From: Streptomyces sp. HB132
Lineage (GTDB): Bacteria > Actinomycetota > Actinomycetes > Streptomycetales > Streptomycetaceae
Assembly: GCF_016909575.1 (NCBI RefSeq)
Contig: NZ_JAFBGA010000003.1
Coordinates: 372,001 to 436,000, forward strand
Direction: 5' to 3'
Length of the DNA stretch: 64,000 nt
Shown here: in pieces, positions 1-8,272 of the stretch
Numbering within the stretch: the stretch's first letter is position 1
Layout of the letters: every line of letters starts with the position of its first letter
Made by a program: the position numbers and the translations under genes
The notes under the pieces: model-generated
Database searches by the model: none
Told to the model about the DNA's origin: nothing
What the model saw: the letters and a program-made list of their open reading frames with translations, nothing else

Positions 1-192
1 TCTGCTCGGCGTGAAACGGGCGTACTGCCGGAGCTGGGAGGGGAGTTCGCCGACGGTCAGACCGCCGAACGCGTCCGAGACCAGCGCCACCACCTTGCGG
101 CGCACGCCCTCGGGCAGCGGACGGTCGAGCGACTCCGCGGTGCCGTCGGCCGCGTCGGCCGGTCCGGCGCCGCCTGTCGGCTGCTCCACCAT
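1..192 (-). CDS. 5' part of a conserved actinobacterial protein (gene continues beyond the left edge)
   Basis: The first 64 codons of a gene are read from an ATG at 192 and the frame is still open at base 1. The N-terminus begins MVEQPTGGAG, has a short acidic linker, then LPEGVRRKVVALVSDAF and an ELPSQLRQYARFTPSR segment. From memory this resembles the N-terminal part of the Streptomyces NYN-domain (PIN-like) RNA-binding protein family, but the catalytic NYN region would lie outside the window, so the assignment is weak. It lies 34 bases downstream of the zinc-ribbon gene on the same strand and is probably co-transcribed with it. Confidence 0.6.
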   Translation of the reverse strand, partial: MVEQPTGGAGPADAADGTAESLDRPLPEGVRRKVVALVSDAFGGLTVGELPSQLRQYARFTPSR

Positions 193-226
193 CCATCACC
201 CCAATATGTCTGCCCCCGCGGCCCCG

Positions 227-469
227 TCAGGAGTCGGCACCGGGCTTGTCCACGAGCTCGATCTGGTCCACGGCGTTGCACCAGCGGCAGCGCACCGACT
301 CGATGGTCTCACTGACCACCTCGCGCTCCTCGACACTCGACTCCCCGGCCAGGTCGAGATGGACGTACTCCACTACCTTCGAGGAGCGCGTCACATCGAA
401 ACGGGTGAGGTTGCCGCAGAGCGTGCAGCGCCAGCGGGTCCCGTCCGTCGGCTGGGGAACCGTCGTCAT
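227..469 (-). CDS. Small zinc-ribbon protein, 80 aa, function unknown
   Basis: This small cytoplasmic protein carries two CxxC knuckles, Cys15/Cys18 (CTLC) and Cys61/Cys64 (CRWC), which together look like a treble-clef or zinc-ribbon site. No catalytic motif is visible. The ATG at 469 is preceded by GAGGACGCAACG, a reasonable ribosome binding site. It is the upstream member of a probable two-gene unit with the truncated gene at 1-192 and is divergent from the rhomboid protease. I know no experimentally established function for it; a structural or nucleic-acid-binding role is only a guess. Confidence 0.75.
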   Translation of the reverse strand: MTTVPQPTDGTRWRCTLCGNLTRFDVTRSSKVVEYVHLDLAGESSVEEREVVSETIESVRCRWCNAVDQIELVDKPGADS

Positions 470-639
470 CGTTGCGTCCTCTTTCGTCGTTCGTCGAGTC
501 TCGTGCGTGCCCAGGTCTTCGATCTCGCGGTGCGCCGTCGAACTGCGGATGTCCTACCGCAACCCTACGGCCTTGCGCATACCTATCGACACGGCGAGGC
601 GCTCTGTCCCGTTCTCGCAGGTTGCGTCATGCTCTGTAC

Positions 640-1386
640 GTGATCGATTGGCGCGAAGTCGACTGGCGGGAGCGGGCCCGGGAGCTGGGGACGGCCACCG
701 CGGGCGGCGCTCCCGTCACGTACGGGCTGATGGCGCTGTGCGTCGCGGTGTTCCTGATCAGCCCGCTCTCCGGCCTGAATCCGGGCCACGGCACCGGCGA
801 CGCGCTCCTGGCCGCCCAGGCCGGGTACTTCGAGCAGTGGGGTGTGATCCCCAGCGAGCTCATGGACGGCTCGGCGCACGCGGCGCTGACCCCGCTGACC
901 GCCCTCTTCGTGCACGGCAGCTGGCTGCACCTGCTGGGCAACATGCTCTTCCTGTACGTGTTCGGCGCGATGGCCGAGGAACGCATGGGCCGCACCGAGT
1001 TCACGCTCTTCTACCTCGCGTGCGGCTACTTCGCCCTGGTGGCCTACGCCGTGGTGCACGCCGGCTCCGACCAGACGCTGGTCGGGGCCTCGGGGGCCAT
1101 CTCCGCGGTGCTCGGCGCGTTCCTCTACCTCTTCCCCAGGGCCAGGGTCACCAGCCTCTTCCCCTTCCTCTTCTTCCTGCCACTGCGCTTCCCCGCCTGG
1201 ATCGTGCTCGTGTTCTGGTTCGTGCTGCAGTGGCTGGCGGCCCGGAGCGCGGGCAGCGGCCCGGGCGTGGCGTACCTCGCGCACGTGGCGGGTTTCGCGG
1301 CCGGGTTCCTCTACGCCTGGGCACGGTTCCGGGGTACTAGAGTGAAGTCTCCAGCCGCGGCCACCGAGGGAGAAAGCCAGCCGTGA
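640..1386 (+). CDS. Rhomboid family intramembrane serine protease
   Basis: This 248-residue polytopic membrane protein should cleave other membrane proteins within the bilayer. The catalytic dyad is visible: Ser151 in the GASGAISAVLG motif and His215 in AHVAGFAAGF, both in hydrophobic helices, and HGSWLHLLGNMLFLYVFG matches the conserved rhomboid HxxxHLxxNM region. About six membrane helices can be drawn. The GTG at 640 begins MIDWREVDWR. The frame stays open upstream to 472, but that stretch lacks family similarity and overlaps the divergent promoter. No good SD precedes the GTG, so the mRNA may be leaderless. Its stop overlaps the next start as GTGA, indicating translational coupling with the Lrp-domain protein. 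Confidence 0.9.
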   Translation: MIDWREVDWRERARELGTATAGGAPVTYGLMALCVAVFLISPLSGLNPGHGTGDALLAAQAGYFEQWGVIPSELMDGSAHAALTPLTALFVHGSWLHLLGNMLFLYVFGAMAEERMGRTEFTLFYLACGYFALVAYAVVHAGSDQTLVGASGAISAVLGAFLYLFPRARVTSLFPFLFFLPLRFPAWIVLVFWFVLQWLAARSAGSGPGVAYLAHVAGFAAGFLYAWARFRGTRVKSPAAATEGESQP

Positions 1387-1664
1387 TCACCGCGATCGTG
1401 CTCATCAAAACCAGCGTGGACCGGATTCCCGAGATCGCCGAGGCCATCGCGGCGCTGGACAGCGTCAGCGAGGTCTTCTCCGTCACGGGCACGTACGACC
1501 TGATCGCCATGGTCCGGGTGGCCCGGCACGACGATCTGGCCGATGTCATCCCGGGCCGGATCAGCAGGATCCAGGGCGTCGAGGCCACCGACACCCACGT
1601 CGCGTTCCGCACGTACTCGCAGCACGACCTCGAGGCGGCCTTCGCCATCGGTCTGGACGCCTGA
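1383..1664 (+). CDS. Lrp/AsnC effector-domain (RAM) protein without a DNA-binding domain
   Basis: This 93-residue protein consists only of the ligand-binding, oligomerising RAM domain of Lrp/AsnC regulators: an alpha-beta sandwich beginning MITAIVLIKTSVDRIPEIAEAI, then SVTGTYDLIAMVRV, and ending with a strand and HDLEAAFAIGLDA. There is no helix-turn-helix, so it cannot bind DNA alone. Stand-alone RAM proteins may bind amino acids or assemble with full-length Lrp proteins. The GTG start overlaps the rhomboid stop by four bases, so the two proteins are likely made together, although a functional link is not established. Confidence 0.88.
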   Translation: MITAIVLIKTSVDRIPEIAEAIAALDSVSEVFSVTGTYDLIAMVRVARHDDLADVIPGRISRIQGVEATDTHVAFRTYSQHDLEAAFAIGLDA

Positions 1665-1709
1665 GGACGACGCCGGGCACGAGGCGCGGGATCACGCCCG
1701 GGACGAAGC

Positions 1710-1757
1710 ACGGCTCCGGCCGGGACGAGGGGAACCTCCCGTCCCGGCCGGAGCCGT
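1710..1757. terminator. Bidirectional terminator hairpin
   Basis: A perfect 18-bp inverted repeat (arms 1710-1727 and 1740-1757) with a 12-nt loop lies between the convergent Lrp-domain gene and the class-V aminotransferase gene. There is no U-tract, which is usual for Streptomyces. Confidence 0.85.
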
Positions 1758-1769
1758 CCTCCGGGCCCC

Positions 1770-3146
1770 TCAGACCTGTGCGGCGCCCCGGTCGGGCACG
1801 CAGCGGCCCTCCTCGGTGCGGTAGGTCCAGCGGGCGCCCTTGCCCACCAGCTCACGGACGGCTCCCAGGAACCGCTCGATGTGCTCGTCCGGCGTACCGG
1901 CGCCGAAGCTCACCCGGATGGCGTTCAGGGACCTCTCCCCCGGCGCGGCCTCGGGCGCGCCGCACTCGCCCGGGTCCTGCGGCTCGCTGCCCAGCAGGGT
2001 CCTCACCAGCGGGTGGGCGCAGAACAACCCGTCGCGCACCCCGATGCCGTACTCCGCGGAGAGTGCCGCGGCGAAGTGCGAGCTGTTCCATCCCTCGACC
2101 ACGAAGGAGATGACCCCGACCCTCGGGGCGTCGTCGCCGAACAGCGAGAGCACCTTGACCTCGGGGACGTCCGCGAGGCCGTCACGGACCCGGGTCACCA
2201 ACTGCTGCTCCCGCGCGACCAGCCCGTCGAAGCCGGCCTCGGTCAGGGCCTTGCATGCGGAGGCGATGGAGTAGACACCTATGACGTTGGGCGATCCGGC
2301 CTCGTGCCGGGCCGCGGTGGTGTGCCACTCGACGTCCACACCGCCGTCCGCGCGCCGGGCGACCTTACGGGAGGCGCCGCCGCCCGCGAGGTACGGCTCG
2401 GCGTCCACCAGCCAGTCGGCGCGGCCCGCGAGGACGCCCGAGCCGAAGGGCGCGTACAGCTTGTGCCCGGAGAAGGCGACCCAGTCGACGTCGAGCTCGG
2501 CGATGTCCACCGGGTGATGGGGCGCCAGCTGTGCCGCGTCGAGGACGATCCGGGCCCCGTGCGCGTGGGCGGCGGCGGCCAGTTCCCTCACCGGCCACAG
2601 CTCACCGGTGACGTTGGAAGCGCCCGTGACACAGACAAGTGCGGGCCCCTGGGGGGCACGGCCGGAGAGTGCGCGCTCGAGGGTGGCGACGGCCTGGTCC
2701 GGGGTGCGCGGGGCGTCGAGGCAGGTCACCCGGGCGTCGCGCCAGGGCAGCAGCGAGGCGTGGTGTTCGGTCTCGAACACGAACACCTCGCAGTCGGCGG
2801 GCAGCGCGGCGGCCAGCAGGTTGAGGGAGTCGGTCGTCGAGCGGGTGAAGACCACCTGGTCCTCGGCGCGGCAGCCGAGGAACTCCGCGACGGTCGCACG
2901 GCTGCTCTCGAAGAGGTCGGTGGAGAGCTGCGAGAGATAGCCGGCACCGCGGTGCACGCTGCCGTAGTACGGGGCGTAGGCGGCCACGTCGTCCCACACC
3001 CGCTGGAGGGCCGGGGCGCTCGCCGCGTAGTCGAGGGCGGCATACGCGACCTCTCCGCCCGTCACGAGCGGAACGGTGACATCTGCGCCCAGGACCGGCA
3101 GCGGGGCACAAATGGACTGGTCGACGGCAGCGGTGGAGACAGACAT
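1770..3146 (-). CDS. PLP-dependent class-V aminotransferase (cysteine desulfurase-like), SAM-IV regulated
   Basis: This 458-residue fold-type I PLP enzyme belongs to the class-V aminotransferase/cysteine desulfurase superfamily. The Schiff-base lysine is Lys229 in AFSGHKLYAPFGSG, His128-His129 and the TRSTTDSLN phosphate-binding loop are in place, and a VLDAAQLAPH segment contains the PLP-contacting Asp and Gln. I do not see the mobile-loop cysteine of group I or II desulfurases, so the substrate may not be cysteine. The ATG at 3146 has a GGGAG ribosome site. The leader contains a SAM-IV riboswitch and a possible six-codon upstream ORF, so the gene is expected to respond to S-adenosylmethionine and serve sulfur amino-acid metabolism. 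Confidence 0.88.
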   Translation of the reverse strand: MSVSTAAVDQSICAPLPVLGADVTVPLVTGGEVAYAALDYAASAPALQRVWDDVAAYAPYYGSVHRGAGYLSQLSTDLFESSRATVAEFLGCRAEDQVVFTRSTTDSLNLLAAALPADCEVFVFETEHHASLLPWRDARVTCLDAPRTPDQAVATLERALSGRAPQGPALVCVTGASNVTGELWPVRELAAAAHAHGARIVLDAAQLAPHHPVDIAELDVDWVAFSGHKLYAPFGSGVLAGRADWLVDAEPYLAGGGASRKVARRADGGVDVEWHTTAARHEAGSPNVIGVYSIASACKALTEAGFDGLVAREQQLVTRVRDGLADVPEVKVLSLFGDDAPRVGVISFVVEGWNSSHFAAALSAEYGIGVRDGLFCAHPLVRTLLGSEPQDPGECGAPEAAPGERSLNAIRVSFGAGTPDEHIERFLGAVRELVGKGARWTYRTEEGRCVPDRGAAQV

Positions 3147-3244
3147 GGCGAACTCCCGTGAGAGGCAGGCGAGATCCACGCGCCGGCGTCGGGCAGCAGC
3201 GCGGGGAGGAAGAGGAAAAGGTGTGCGGAGGAGGGCGTAGGGCC

Positions 3245-3265
3245 CTATCGCATTCGCTTGCTCAC
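3245..3265 (-). CDS. Possible six-codon upstream ORF in the riboswitch leader
   Basis: On the minus strand, AGGGAG is followed seven bases later by GTG AGC AAG CGA ATG CGA TAG, encoding MSKRMR. The SD is as strong as any in the window. The ORF lies between the SAM-IV aptamer and the aminotransferase start, in a different frame from that gene, and ends 98 bases before it. Translation is not proven; it could couple ribosome loading on the leader to riboswitch folding. Confidence 0.4.
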   Translation of the reverse strand: MSKRMR

Positions 3266-3284
3266 AAGAGGCTCCCTGGGACCA

Positions 3285-3323
3285 GGACCCCAAGGGGTGG
3301 CGTCGAAGGACGCCGAGGGGTCC
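3285..3323 (-). promoter_or_regulatory. Putative expression platform of the SAM-IV riboswitch
   Basis: The last bases of the aptamer, GGACCCC (3323-3317), are perfectly complementary to GGGGTCC (3291-3285). Between them lies a perfect hairpin, GGCGTC/GACGCC with a CTTC loop (3314-3299). Pairing of the outer arms would compete with the 3' end of the aptamer. No U-tract follows, so control may act on translation or on a Rho-type terminator. Confidence 0.5.
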
Positions 3324-3436
3324 GCGCTTGCCACAGACCTCACTGCCTGCGGCCTGGTCTTCACCCGGGGCACCCCGCCACGGACGGAGGGTTGCCGGAC
3401 AGCGGGCCGGGGCCGTAGTCGCTGTCACTCATGACC
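3317..3436 (-). promoter_or_regulatory. SAM-IV riboswitch aptamer
   Basis: Read on the minus strand, the leader starts GGTCATGAGTGACAGC, continues with CCCCGGCCCGCTGTCCGGCA, then ACCCTCC, GTGGCGGGGTGCCCCGGGTG and AAGACC, and ends GGCAAGCGCGGACC. These are the conserved blocks of the actinobacterial SAM-IV class. The closing helix pairs GGTC with GACC, and the core contains GGCAACCCTCC and GGTGCCCCGGGTGA. SAM-IV aptamers are known upstream of sulfur-metabolism genes. Here the aptamer lies 170 bases upstream of a class-V aminotransferase. Confidence 0.92.
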
Positions 3437-3472
3437 TGCGCAGCATCTTGCCATACCCGCGGTGACACGCAA

Positions 3473-3501
3473 GGGCGCAGTCCGCGATACGGACTGCGCC
3501 C
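3473..3501 (-). terminator. trpD: trpD terminator
   Basis: A perfect 12-bp stem (GGGCGCAGTCCG with its complement) and a CGATA loop begins about 20 bases beyond the trpD stop. It separates trpD from the riboswitch-controlled gene downstream. Confidence 0.85.
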
Positions 3502-3520
3502 CTGCTCACATCCGCCGGTC

Positions 3521-4612
3521 TCAGGCGTTGCTGGCCGCCACCCAGCGCTCCAGCGCGCGCTTGGCCGCCCCGGAGTCGATGGACTCCGCGGCCCGCACGA
3601 TCCCGGCGGAGAGCTGTTCGTCCAACGTGCCCTCACCGGCGTCCAGCGCGACCAGTGCCGCGGCCGAGTTGAGCAGCACCGCGTCCCGCACGGGGCCGGT
3701 CTCCCCGTCGAGCAGCCGACGCGCCACGTCCGCGTTGTACGAGGAGTCCGCGCCGCGCAGTGCCTCGACGGGAACCAGGTCCAGGCCGACGTCGCGCGGG
3801 TCGAACGCCTGCTCGTGGACGGAGCCGTCCCGGACGATCCAGACCCGCGAGGTCGCCGTGGTGGTCAGCTCGTCTAGGCCGTCGTCGCCCCGGAAGACGA
3901 GCGCCGAGTTCCCCCGGTCCGCCAGCACGCCCGCGACGATGGGAGCCATCTTCGGGTCGGCGACCCCGATGGCCTGGGAGCGGACCCGGGCCGGGTTGGT
4001 GAGAGGGCCAAGGATGTTGAAGGTGGTCTGTGTGCCGAGTTCCTTGCGCGCCCTGGCCGCGTAGCGCAGGGCGGGGTGGAACTTCACCGCGAAGCAGAAG
4101 GTGATGCCCGCTTCCTCGGCGACGGCGACGACGCGCTGCGGAGTGAGTTCGAGGTTGACGCCGAGCTTCTCCAGCACGTCGGAGGCCCCGCTCGCCGACG
4201 AGGAGGCCCGGTTGCCGTGCTTGACGACCTTCGCGCCCGTCCCCGCGACGACGATGGCCGACATCGTGGAGATGTTGACCGTTTTGGCCATGTCCCCGCC
4301 GGTGCCCACGATGTCGACCGTACGGCCGGGCACGTGGATCGTGTGGGCGTGCTCGTACATGGCGCGGACGAGTCCGGTGACCTCGTCGACGGTCTCGCCC
4401 TTGGCCCGCAGCGCGACGGCGAAACCGGCGATCTGCACGTCCGTCGCCTCGCCGCTCATGATGCGGTCCATGGCCCACGCGGTGTCGTCCGCGCTGAGGT
4501 GCTCGCCGCGGAGGAGGGGGGTCAGCACGCCCGGCCAGGTGGGGGTACCCCCGGACGAGGTCTGGGGGAGAGCCGCCACGCTGTCGCCGCCGTCCGGGGT
4601 CACCACGTTCAT
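3521..4612 (-). CDS. trpD: Anthranilate phosphoribosyltransferase TrpD
   Basis: The 363-residue enzyme transfers phosphoribose from PRPP to anthranilate, the second step of tryptophan synthesis, in the cytosol. The PRPP loop [14 protein letters not shown] and the [15 protein letters not shown] anthranilate/PRPP motif are intact, as is ILGPLTNP. The start is placed at the ATG at 4612 (MNVVTPDGG), which has AGGAG seven bases upstream; an upstream in-frame ATG at 4657 has weaker support. No other trp gene is adjacent. It is followed by its own terminator, so it is probably monocistronic. Streptomyces often carry more than one trpD copy, and this isolated one lies beside the respiratory genes. 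Confidence 0.95.
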   Translation of the reverse strand: MNVVTPDGGDSVAALPQTSSGGTPTWPGVLTPLLRGEHLSADDTAWAMDRIMSGEATDVQIAGFAVALRAKGETVDEVTGLVRAMYEHAHTIHVPGRTVDIVGTGGDMAKTVNISTMSAIVVAGTGAKVVKHGNRASSSASGASDVLEKLGVNLELTPQRVVAVAEEAGITFCFAVKFHPALRYAARARKELGTQTTFNILGPLTNPARVRSQAIGVADPKMAPIVAGVLADRGNSALVFRGDDGLDELTTTATSRVWIVRDGSVHEQAFDPRDVGLDLVPVEALRGADSSYNADVARRLLDGETGPVRDAVLLNSAAALVALDAGEGTLDEQLSAGIVRAAESIDSGAAKRALERWVAASNA

Positions 4613-4683
4613 GGTCCGCTCCTGGGGTCCACAGCCGATAACGAGTACGTCTCCCACCTTATCCAGCCCCTGGGACAGCGAAG

Positions 4684-4710
4684 AGCCCCGTCCATCGGAT
4701 GGACGGGGCT
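4684..4710 (-). terminator. Terminator of the qcr operon
   Basis: A perfect 11-bp inverted repeat (AGCCCCGTCCA and its complement) with a TCGGA loop lies 27 bases past the qcrB stop and upstream of trpD. Confidence 0.88.
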
Positions 4711-4736
4711 CCTGCTGTGGCGTTCAGCTGAGGTGA

Positions 4737-6362
4737 TCAGTGGTGGCCGTGGCCGCTGGTGATCTCCTTGTACTCCTCGGCAGTGGGCTTGGCGATCTGG
4801 TTGTCCTCGCCGAAGTAGCTCTTGCTGAGCCTGGCCCGCAGCTTCTGCACCGCGGACGGCTTGCGCTCGACACCGTTCTCGTCGACCGTCGGGCCGATCT
4901 CGAACGGCTTGTACTGCTCGTGCGCCGTGAGGGTGTGCAGCTGACCCGGGCTGAGCGGCTCGTGGATCTCGACGAACTCACCGTGCGGCAGGCGCTTGAT
5001 GGTGCCGGACTCGCGCCCGTGCAGCACCTTCTCCTTGTCGCGGCGCTGCAGACCGAGGCAGATCCGCCGGGTGACGACGAACGCCAGGACCGGGCCGACG
5101 AAGAAGGCGACCCGTACGAACCAGCTGATCGCGTTGAGCGACATGTGGAAGTGGGTCGCCCAGATGTCGTTGCCGCCACCGATCAGCATGACGAAGTAGA
5201 TCGTCACCCAGGCGACACCCAGACCGGTACGGGTCGGGGCGTTGCGCGGACGGTCCAGGATGTGGTGCTCGCGCTTGTCGCCGGTGATCCACGACTCGAT
5301 GAACGGGTACAGCGCCAGTGCCCCCAGGACGACACCGAAGAGCACCAGCGGGATGAGCACGCCCAGGACCAGTGTGTGGCCCCAGAGGTTGATCTCCCAG
5401 CCCGGCATCACACGGACGAAGCCTTCCGCGAAGCCCATGTACCAGTCCGGCTGGGCGCCCGTGGACACCTGGTCGGGACGGTACGGGCCGAGCGCCCAGA
5501 TCGGGTTGATCGTGGCGATCGCGGAGAGGATCGCGATGAAGCCGAAGACCAGGAAGAAGAAGCCCCCGGCCTTGGCCATGTAGACCGGCAGCAGCGGCAT
5601 GCCGACGACGTTCTTGTTCGTCTTGCCCGGGCCGGCGAACTGCGTGTGCTTGTGGAAGAAGACCAGGATGAGGTGGCCGACCACGAGCCCGAGCATGATG
5701 CCCGGCAGCAGCAGGATGTGGATCGAGTAGAACCTCGAGATGATGTCCGTGCCGGGGAACTCCCCGCCGAACAGGAACATCGAGATGTACGTACCGACGA
5801 TCGGCATCGACAGGATCGCGCCCTGCGTGAAGCGCACACCCGTACCGGAGAGCAGGTCGTCCGGGAGCGAGTAGCCGGTGAACCCGGTGAACATGCCGAG
5901 CACGAACAGCAGGAAGCCGAACAGCCAGTTGATCTCGCGCGGCTTGCGGTACGCACCGGTGAAGAACACCCGGAACATGTGCACGAACATGCCGGCGAGG
6001 AAGATGATCGCGGCCCAGTGGTGGATCTGCCGGACCAGTAGACCACCGCGGACGTCGAAGCTGATGTCCAGCGTCGAGGCGTAGGCCGCCGACATCCGGA
6101 TGCCGTTCATCGGCTCGTACGAGCCGTGGTACACGACCTCGTTCATGCTCGGGTTGAAGAACAGCGTCAGGTACACACCCGTGAGGATGATGATGATGAA
6201 GCTGTAGAGGCAGATCTCACCCAGCATGAAGGACCAGTGGTCCGGGAAGATCTTGCGCATGTTGGCCTTGGCCAGGCCGTAGATGCCCAGCCGGCCGTCC
6301 GCCCAGTCGGCCACCCGCTCACCTGCGGGCGCCTTGCGCTGTGTTTCCGTCGCAGTACTCAT
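4737..6362 (-). CDS. qcrB: Cytochrome bc1 complex cytochrome b subunit QcrB
   Basis: QcrB is the membrane core of the menaquinol:cytochrome c oxidoreductase, holding both b hemes and the quinone sites. The 541-residue protein shows the heme-ligand histidines in QIHHWAAIIFLAGMFVHMFR and in SIHILLLPG...VGHLILVFFHKH. The quinol-site PEWY loop is PDWY here (QPDWYMGF). About eight to nine transmembrane helices are followed by a long hydrophilic tail, typical of actinobacteria, which ends GHGHH. The ATG overlaps the qcrA stop as ATGA, so translation is coupled. The protein is expected in a supercomplex with the aa3 oxidase encoded 5 kb away. Confidence 0.97.
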   Translation of the reverse strand: MSTATETQRKAPAGERVADWADGRLGIYGLAKANMRKIFPDHWSFMLGEICLYSFIIIILTGVYLTLFFNPSMNEVVYHGSYEPMNGIRMSAAYASTLDISFDVRGGLLVRQIHHWAAIIFLAGMFVHMFRVFFTGAYRKPREINWLFGFLLFVLGMFTGFTGYSLPDDLLSGTGVRFTQGAILSMPIVGTYISMFLFGGEFPGTDIISRFYSIHILLLPGIMLGLVVGHLILVFFHKHTQFAGPGKTNKNVVGMPLLPVYMAKAGGFFFLVFGFIAILSAIATINPIWALGPYRPDQVSTGAQPDWYMGFAEGFVRVMPGWEINLWGHTLVLGVLIPLVLFGVVLGALALYPFIESWITGDKREHHILDRPRNAPTRTGLGVAWVTIYFVMLIGGGNDIWATHFHMSLNAISWFVRVAFFVGPVLAFVVTRRICLGLQRRDKEKVLHGRESGTIKRLPHGEFVEIHEPLSPGQLHTLTAHEQYKPFEIGPTVDENGVERKPSAVQKLRARLSKSYFGEDNQIAKPTAEEYKEITSGHGHH

Positions 6363-7411
6363 CCGCGCTCCCAGAAGGCAGGACCGACGGGCTCTTCGAA
6401 GTCACTGAGCGCCTCGAGGTTGCCCTCGCTGTTCACACCGATCCGCAGCTGCGGAAGGGCGTGACCGGCCGGACCGAAGATGACGCGGGCGCCGTCGGAG
6501 AGGTCGAAGGTGGACTGGTGGCACGGGCAGAGCACGTGGTGCGTCTGCTGCTCGTACAGGCTGATCGGGCAGCCGACGTGGGTGCAGATCTTGGAGAAGG
6601 CCACGATTCCCTCGTGGGCCCACTCGCGCTCACGCTTGTCCTTGATGTTCTCCGGCTCGATGCGGACGATCATCAGGGCGGCCTTGGCGATCTGCGTCTG
6701 GAAGTCGTGCGCGTCCTCCTCCAGGCCCTCGGGCATGGCGAAGGTCAGCGAACCGACGACCACGTCCTCGGGACGCAGCGGCTCCATGGTGTTCATGTTG
6801 ACGAGCAGCTTGCCCTTGGCCCACAGGGTCGAGCGGAGCTTCTTCTCCGGCAGCGGACCGAGGTCGCGCAGCAGCACCACGCCGGAGAGCGGCACCAGGG
6901 CCAGCGCGCCGAACATGGTGTTGCGGATCAGCTTGCGCCGACCGATCGCGGACTCCTTGGCACCGGCCGCGAAGTCGGCCATGACCTTGGCCTTGACCTC
7001 GGGCTCCGCCTCGATCGCGTGCCGGTCGTCGGCGACCTCCACGTCGGACATCAGGGTGCGCGCCCAGTGGACGGCACCCGCGCCGATGAGGAAGAGCGCC
7101 AGCCCCAGGGTCAGACCCAGGGAGAAGTTGAGCGCGCTCACGTGGCCGAACGGCCAGATGAAGACGATCTTGTCGACCGGGAAGATGACGTACGAGGCGA
7201 TGAAGCCGACCGTCGCCAGCATGGACAGCGTGAACATGAAGGCGACGGCACGCTCGGAGCGCCTCGCGGCCCGCTCGTCGATGTCCTGGATGCGCGGCCT
7301 GTGGGCCGGCAGCCCCGGGTCGGCGAACGGGTCGCCCGCCCCCTCTACCGCGCCGTGCGCGGTGCCCTGCTCTACCGGCAGGTTCGCTTCTGGAATCTGT
7401 TGGCTACTCAT
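6359..7411 (-). CDS. qcrA: Rieske iron-sulfur subunit QcrA
   Basis: The 350-residue Rieske protein passes electrons from quinol to the diheme cytochrome c. The [2Fe-2S] ligands are Cys276/His278 (CTHVGCP) and Cys295/His298 (CPCHQSTF), with Cys281 and Cys297 as the stabilising disulfide pair. Unlike mitochondrial Rieske proteins it has three N-terminal membrane helices (about residues 55-78, 92-115 and 165-182). A twin-arginine GRRKLIRN precedes the third, matching the dual Sec/Tat insertion known for actinobacterial QcrA. The start and stop overlap qcrC and qcrB by four bases each (ATGA). Confidence 0.97.
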   Translation of the reverse strand: MSSQQIPEANLPVEQGTAHGAVEGAGDPFADPGLPAHRPRIQDIDERAARRSERAVAFMFTLSMLATVGFIASYVIFPVDKIVFIWPFGHVSALNFSLGLTLGLALFLIGAGAVHWARTLMSDVEVADDRHAIEAEPEVKAKVMADFAAGAKESAIGRRKLIRNTMFGALALVPLSGVVLLRDLGPLPEKKLRSTLWAKGKLLVNMNTMEPLRPEDVVVGSLTFAMPEGLEEDAHDFQTQIAKAALMIVRIEPENIKDKREREWAHEGIVAFSKICTHVGCPISLYEQQTHHVLCPCHQSTFDLSDGARVIFGPAGHALPQLRIGVNSEGNLEALSDFEEPVGPAFWERG

Positions 7412-8217
7412 GACTTCTTGGCCTTAGCGGTGTGGGCCGCGACCCATACGGCGATGGCGATCAGACCGCCCAGGCCGAAGATCCAGCCGAAGAGACCTTC
7501 ACTGACGGGGCCGAGGCCACCGAGCGAGAGCCCGCCGGGGGATGCGGACTCATCACCGTTGACGGTTTTGATGTACGCGATGATGTCTTTCTTCTCCTGC
7601 TCGGGCATGGTGCTGTCCGGGAAGGAGGGCATGCTCTGCGGGCCGGTCTGCATGGCCTCGTAGATGTGCTTCGGGCTCACACCTTCGAGGTCCGGGGCGT
7701 ACTTGCCGTCTGTCAGCGCGCCACCCTTGCCGGTGAAGTTGTGACACTGGGCGCAGTTGGAGCGGAACAGGTCACCGCCCTTGGCCACGTCGGCGCCCGC
7801 GGGGTCGACCTGGCTCTCGGTGGGCGTGATCGGACCGGCACCGAGGGACGCGACGTACGCCGCGAGCTGGTCGATCTCGGCCTGGCTGTAGATGACCGGC
7901 TTCTTCGGTACCTGGGCACCCGGCTGCTGGGCCGGCATGCGTCCGGTGCCGACCTGGAAGTCGACGGCGGCGGAGCCGACGCCCACGAGCTGGGGCCCGT
8001 CGGTGGTGCCCTGACCGCCGGATCCGTGGCAGCTTGCACAGCCCACGGAGTAGAGCTTCTTGCCCTCGTCGATGGCGAGGGACTGGGCGGTTTCGTCGGC
8101 CTGCGCCTTACCCGCAGGCGCGAACGCGGCGTACAGCCCCCCGGTAGCCGCCAGCGCGAGGAGTAGTACGACGACCGCCGCCAGCGGATGGCGTCGTCGT
8201 GCGGAGAGCTTTTTCAC
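7408..8217 (-). CDS. qcrC: Diheme cytochrome c subunit QcrC
   Basis: QcrC is the membrane-bound cytochrome cc that replaces soluble cytochrome c and bridges the bc1 complex to the aa3 oxidase. The 269-residue protein has an N-terminal signal-anchor (residues 11-31), two heme-binding CxxCH sites (Cys60-Cys63-His64 and Cys155-Cys158-His159) in two cytochrome c domains, and a C-terminal anchor (about 245-263). The start is a GTG. It is the first gene of qcrCAB, 55 bases downstream of ctaE, so the four genes may form one transcript. Confidence 0.97.
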   Translation of the reverse strand: MKKLSARRRHPLAAVVVLLLALAATGGLYAAFAPAGKAQADETAQSLAIDEGKKLYSVGCASCHGSGGQGTTDGPQLVGVGSAAVDFQVGTGRMPAQQPGAQVPKKPVIYSQAEIDQLAAYVASLGAGPITPTESQVDPAGADVAKGGDLFRSNCAQCHNFTGKGGALTDGKYAPDLEGVSPKHIYEAMQTGPQSMPSFPDSTMPEQEKKDIIAYIKTVNGDESASPGGLSLGGLGPVSEGLFGWIFGLGGLIAIAVWVAAHTAKAKKS

Positions 8218-8272
8218 GGATTACCCCGGTGTCAGGATCTTCTGCGTCGATGGTGGGTGGGTGCGAGCCCGG

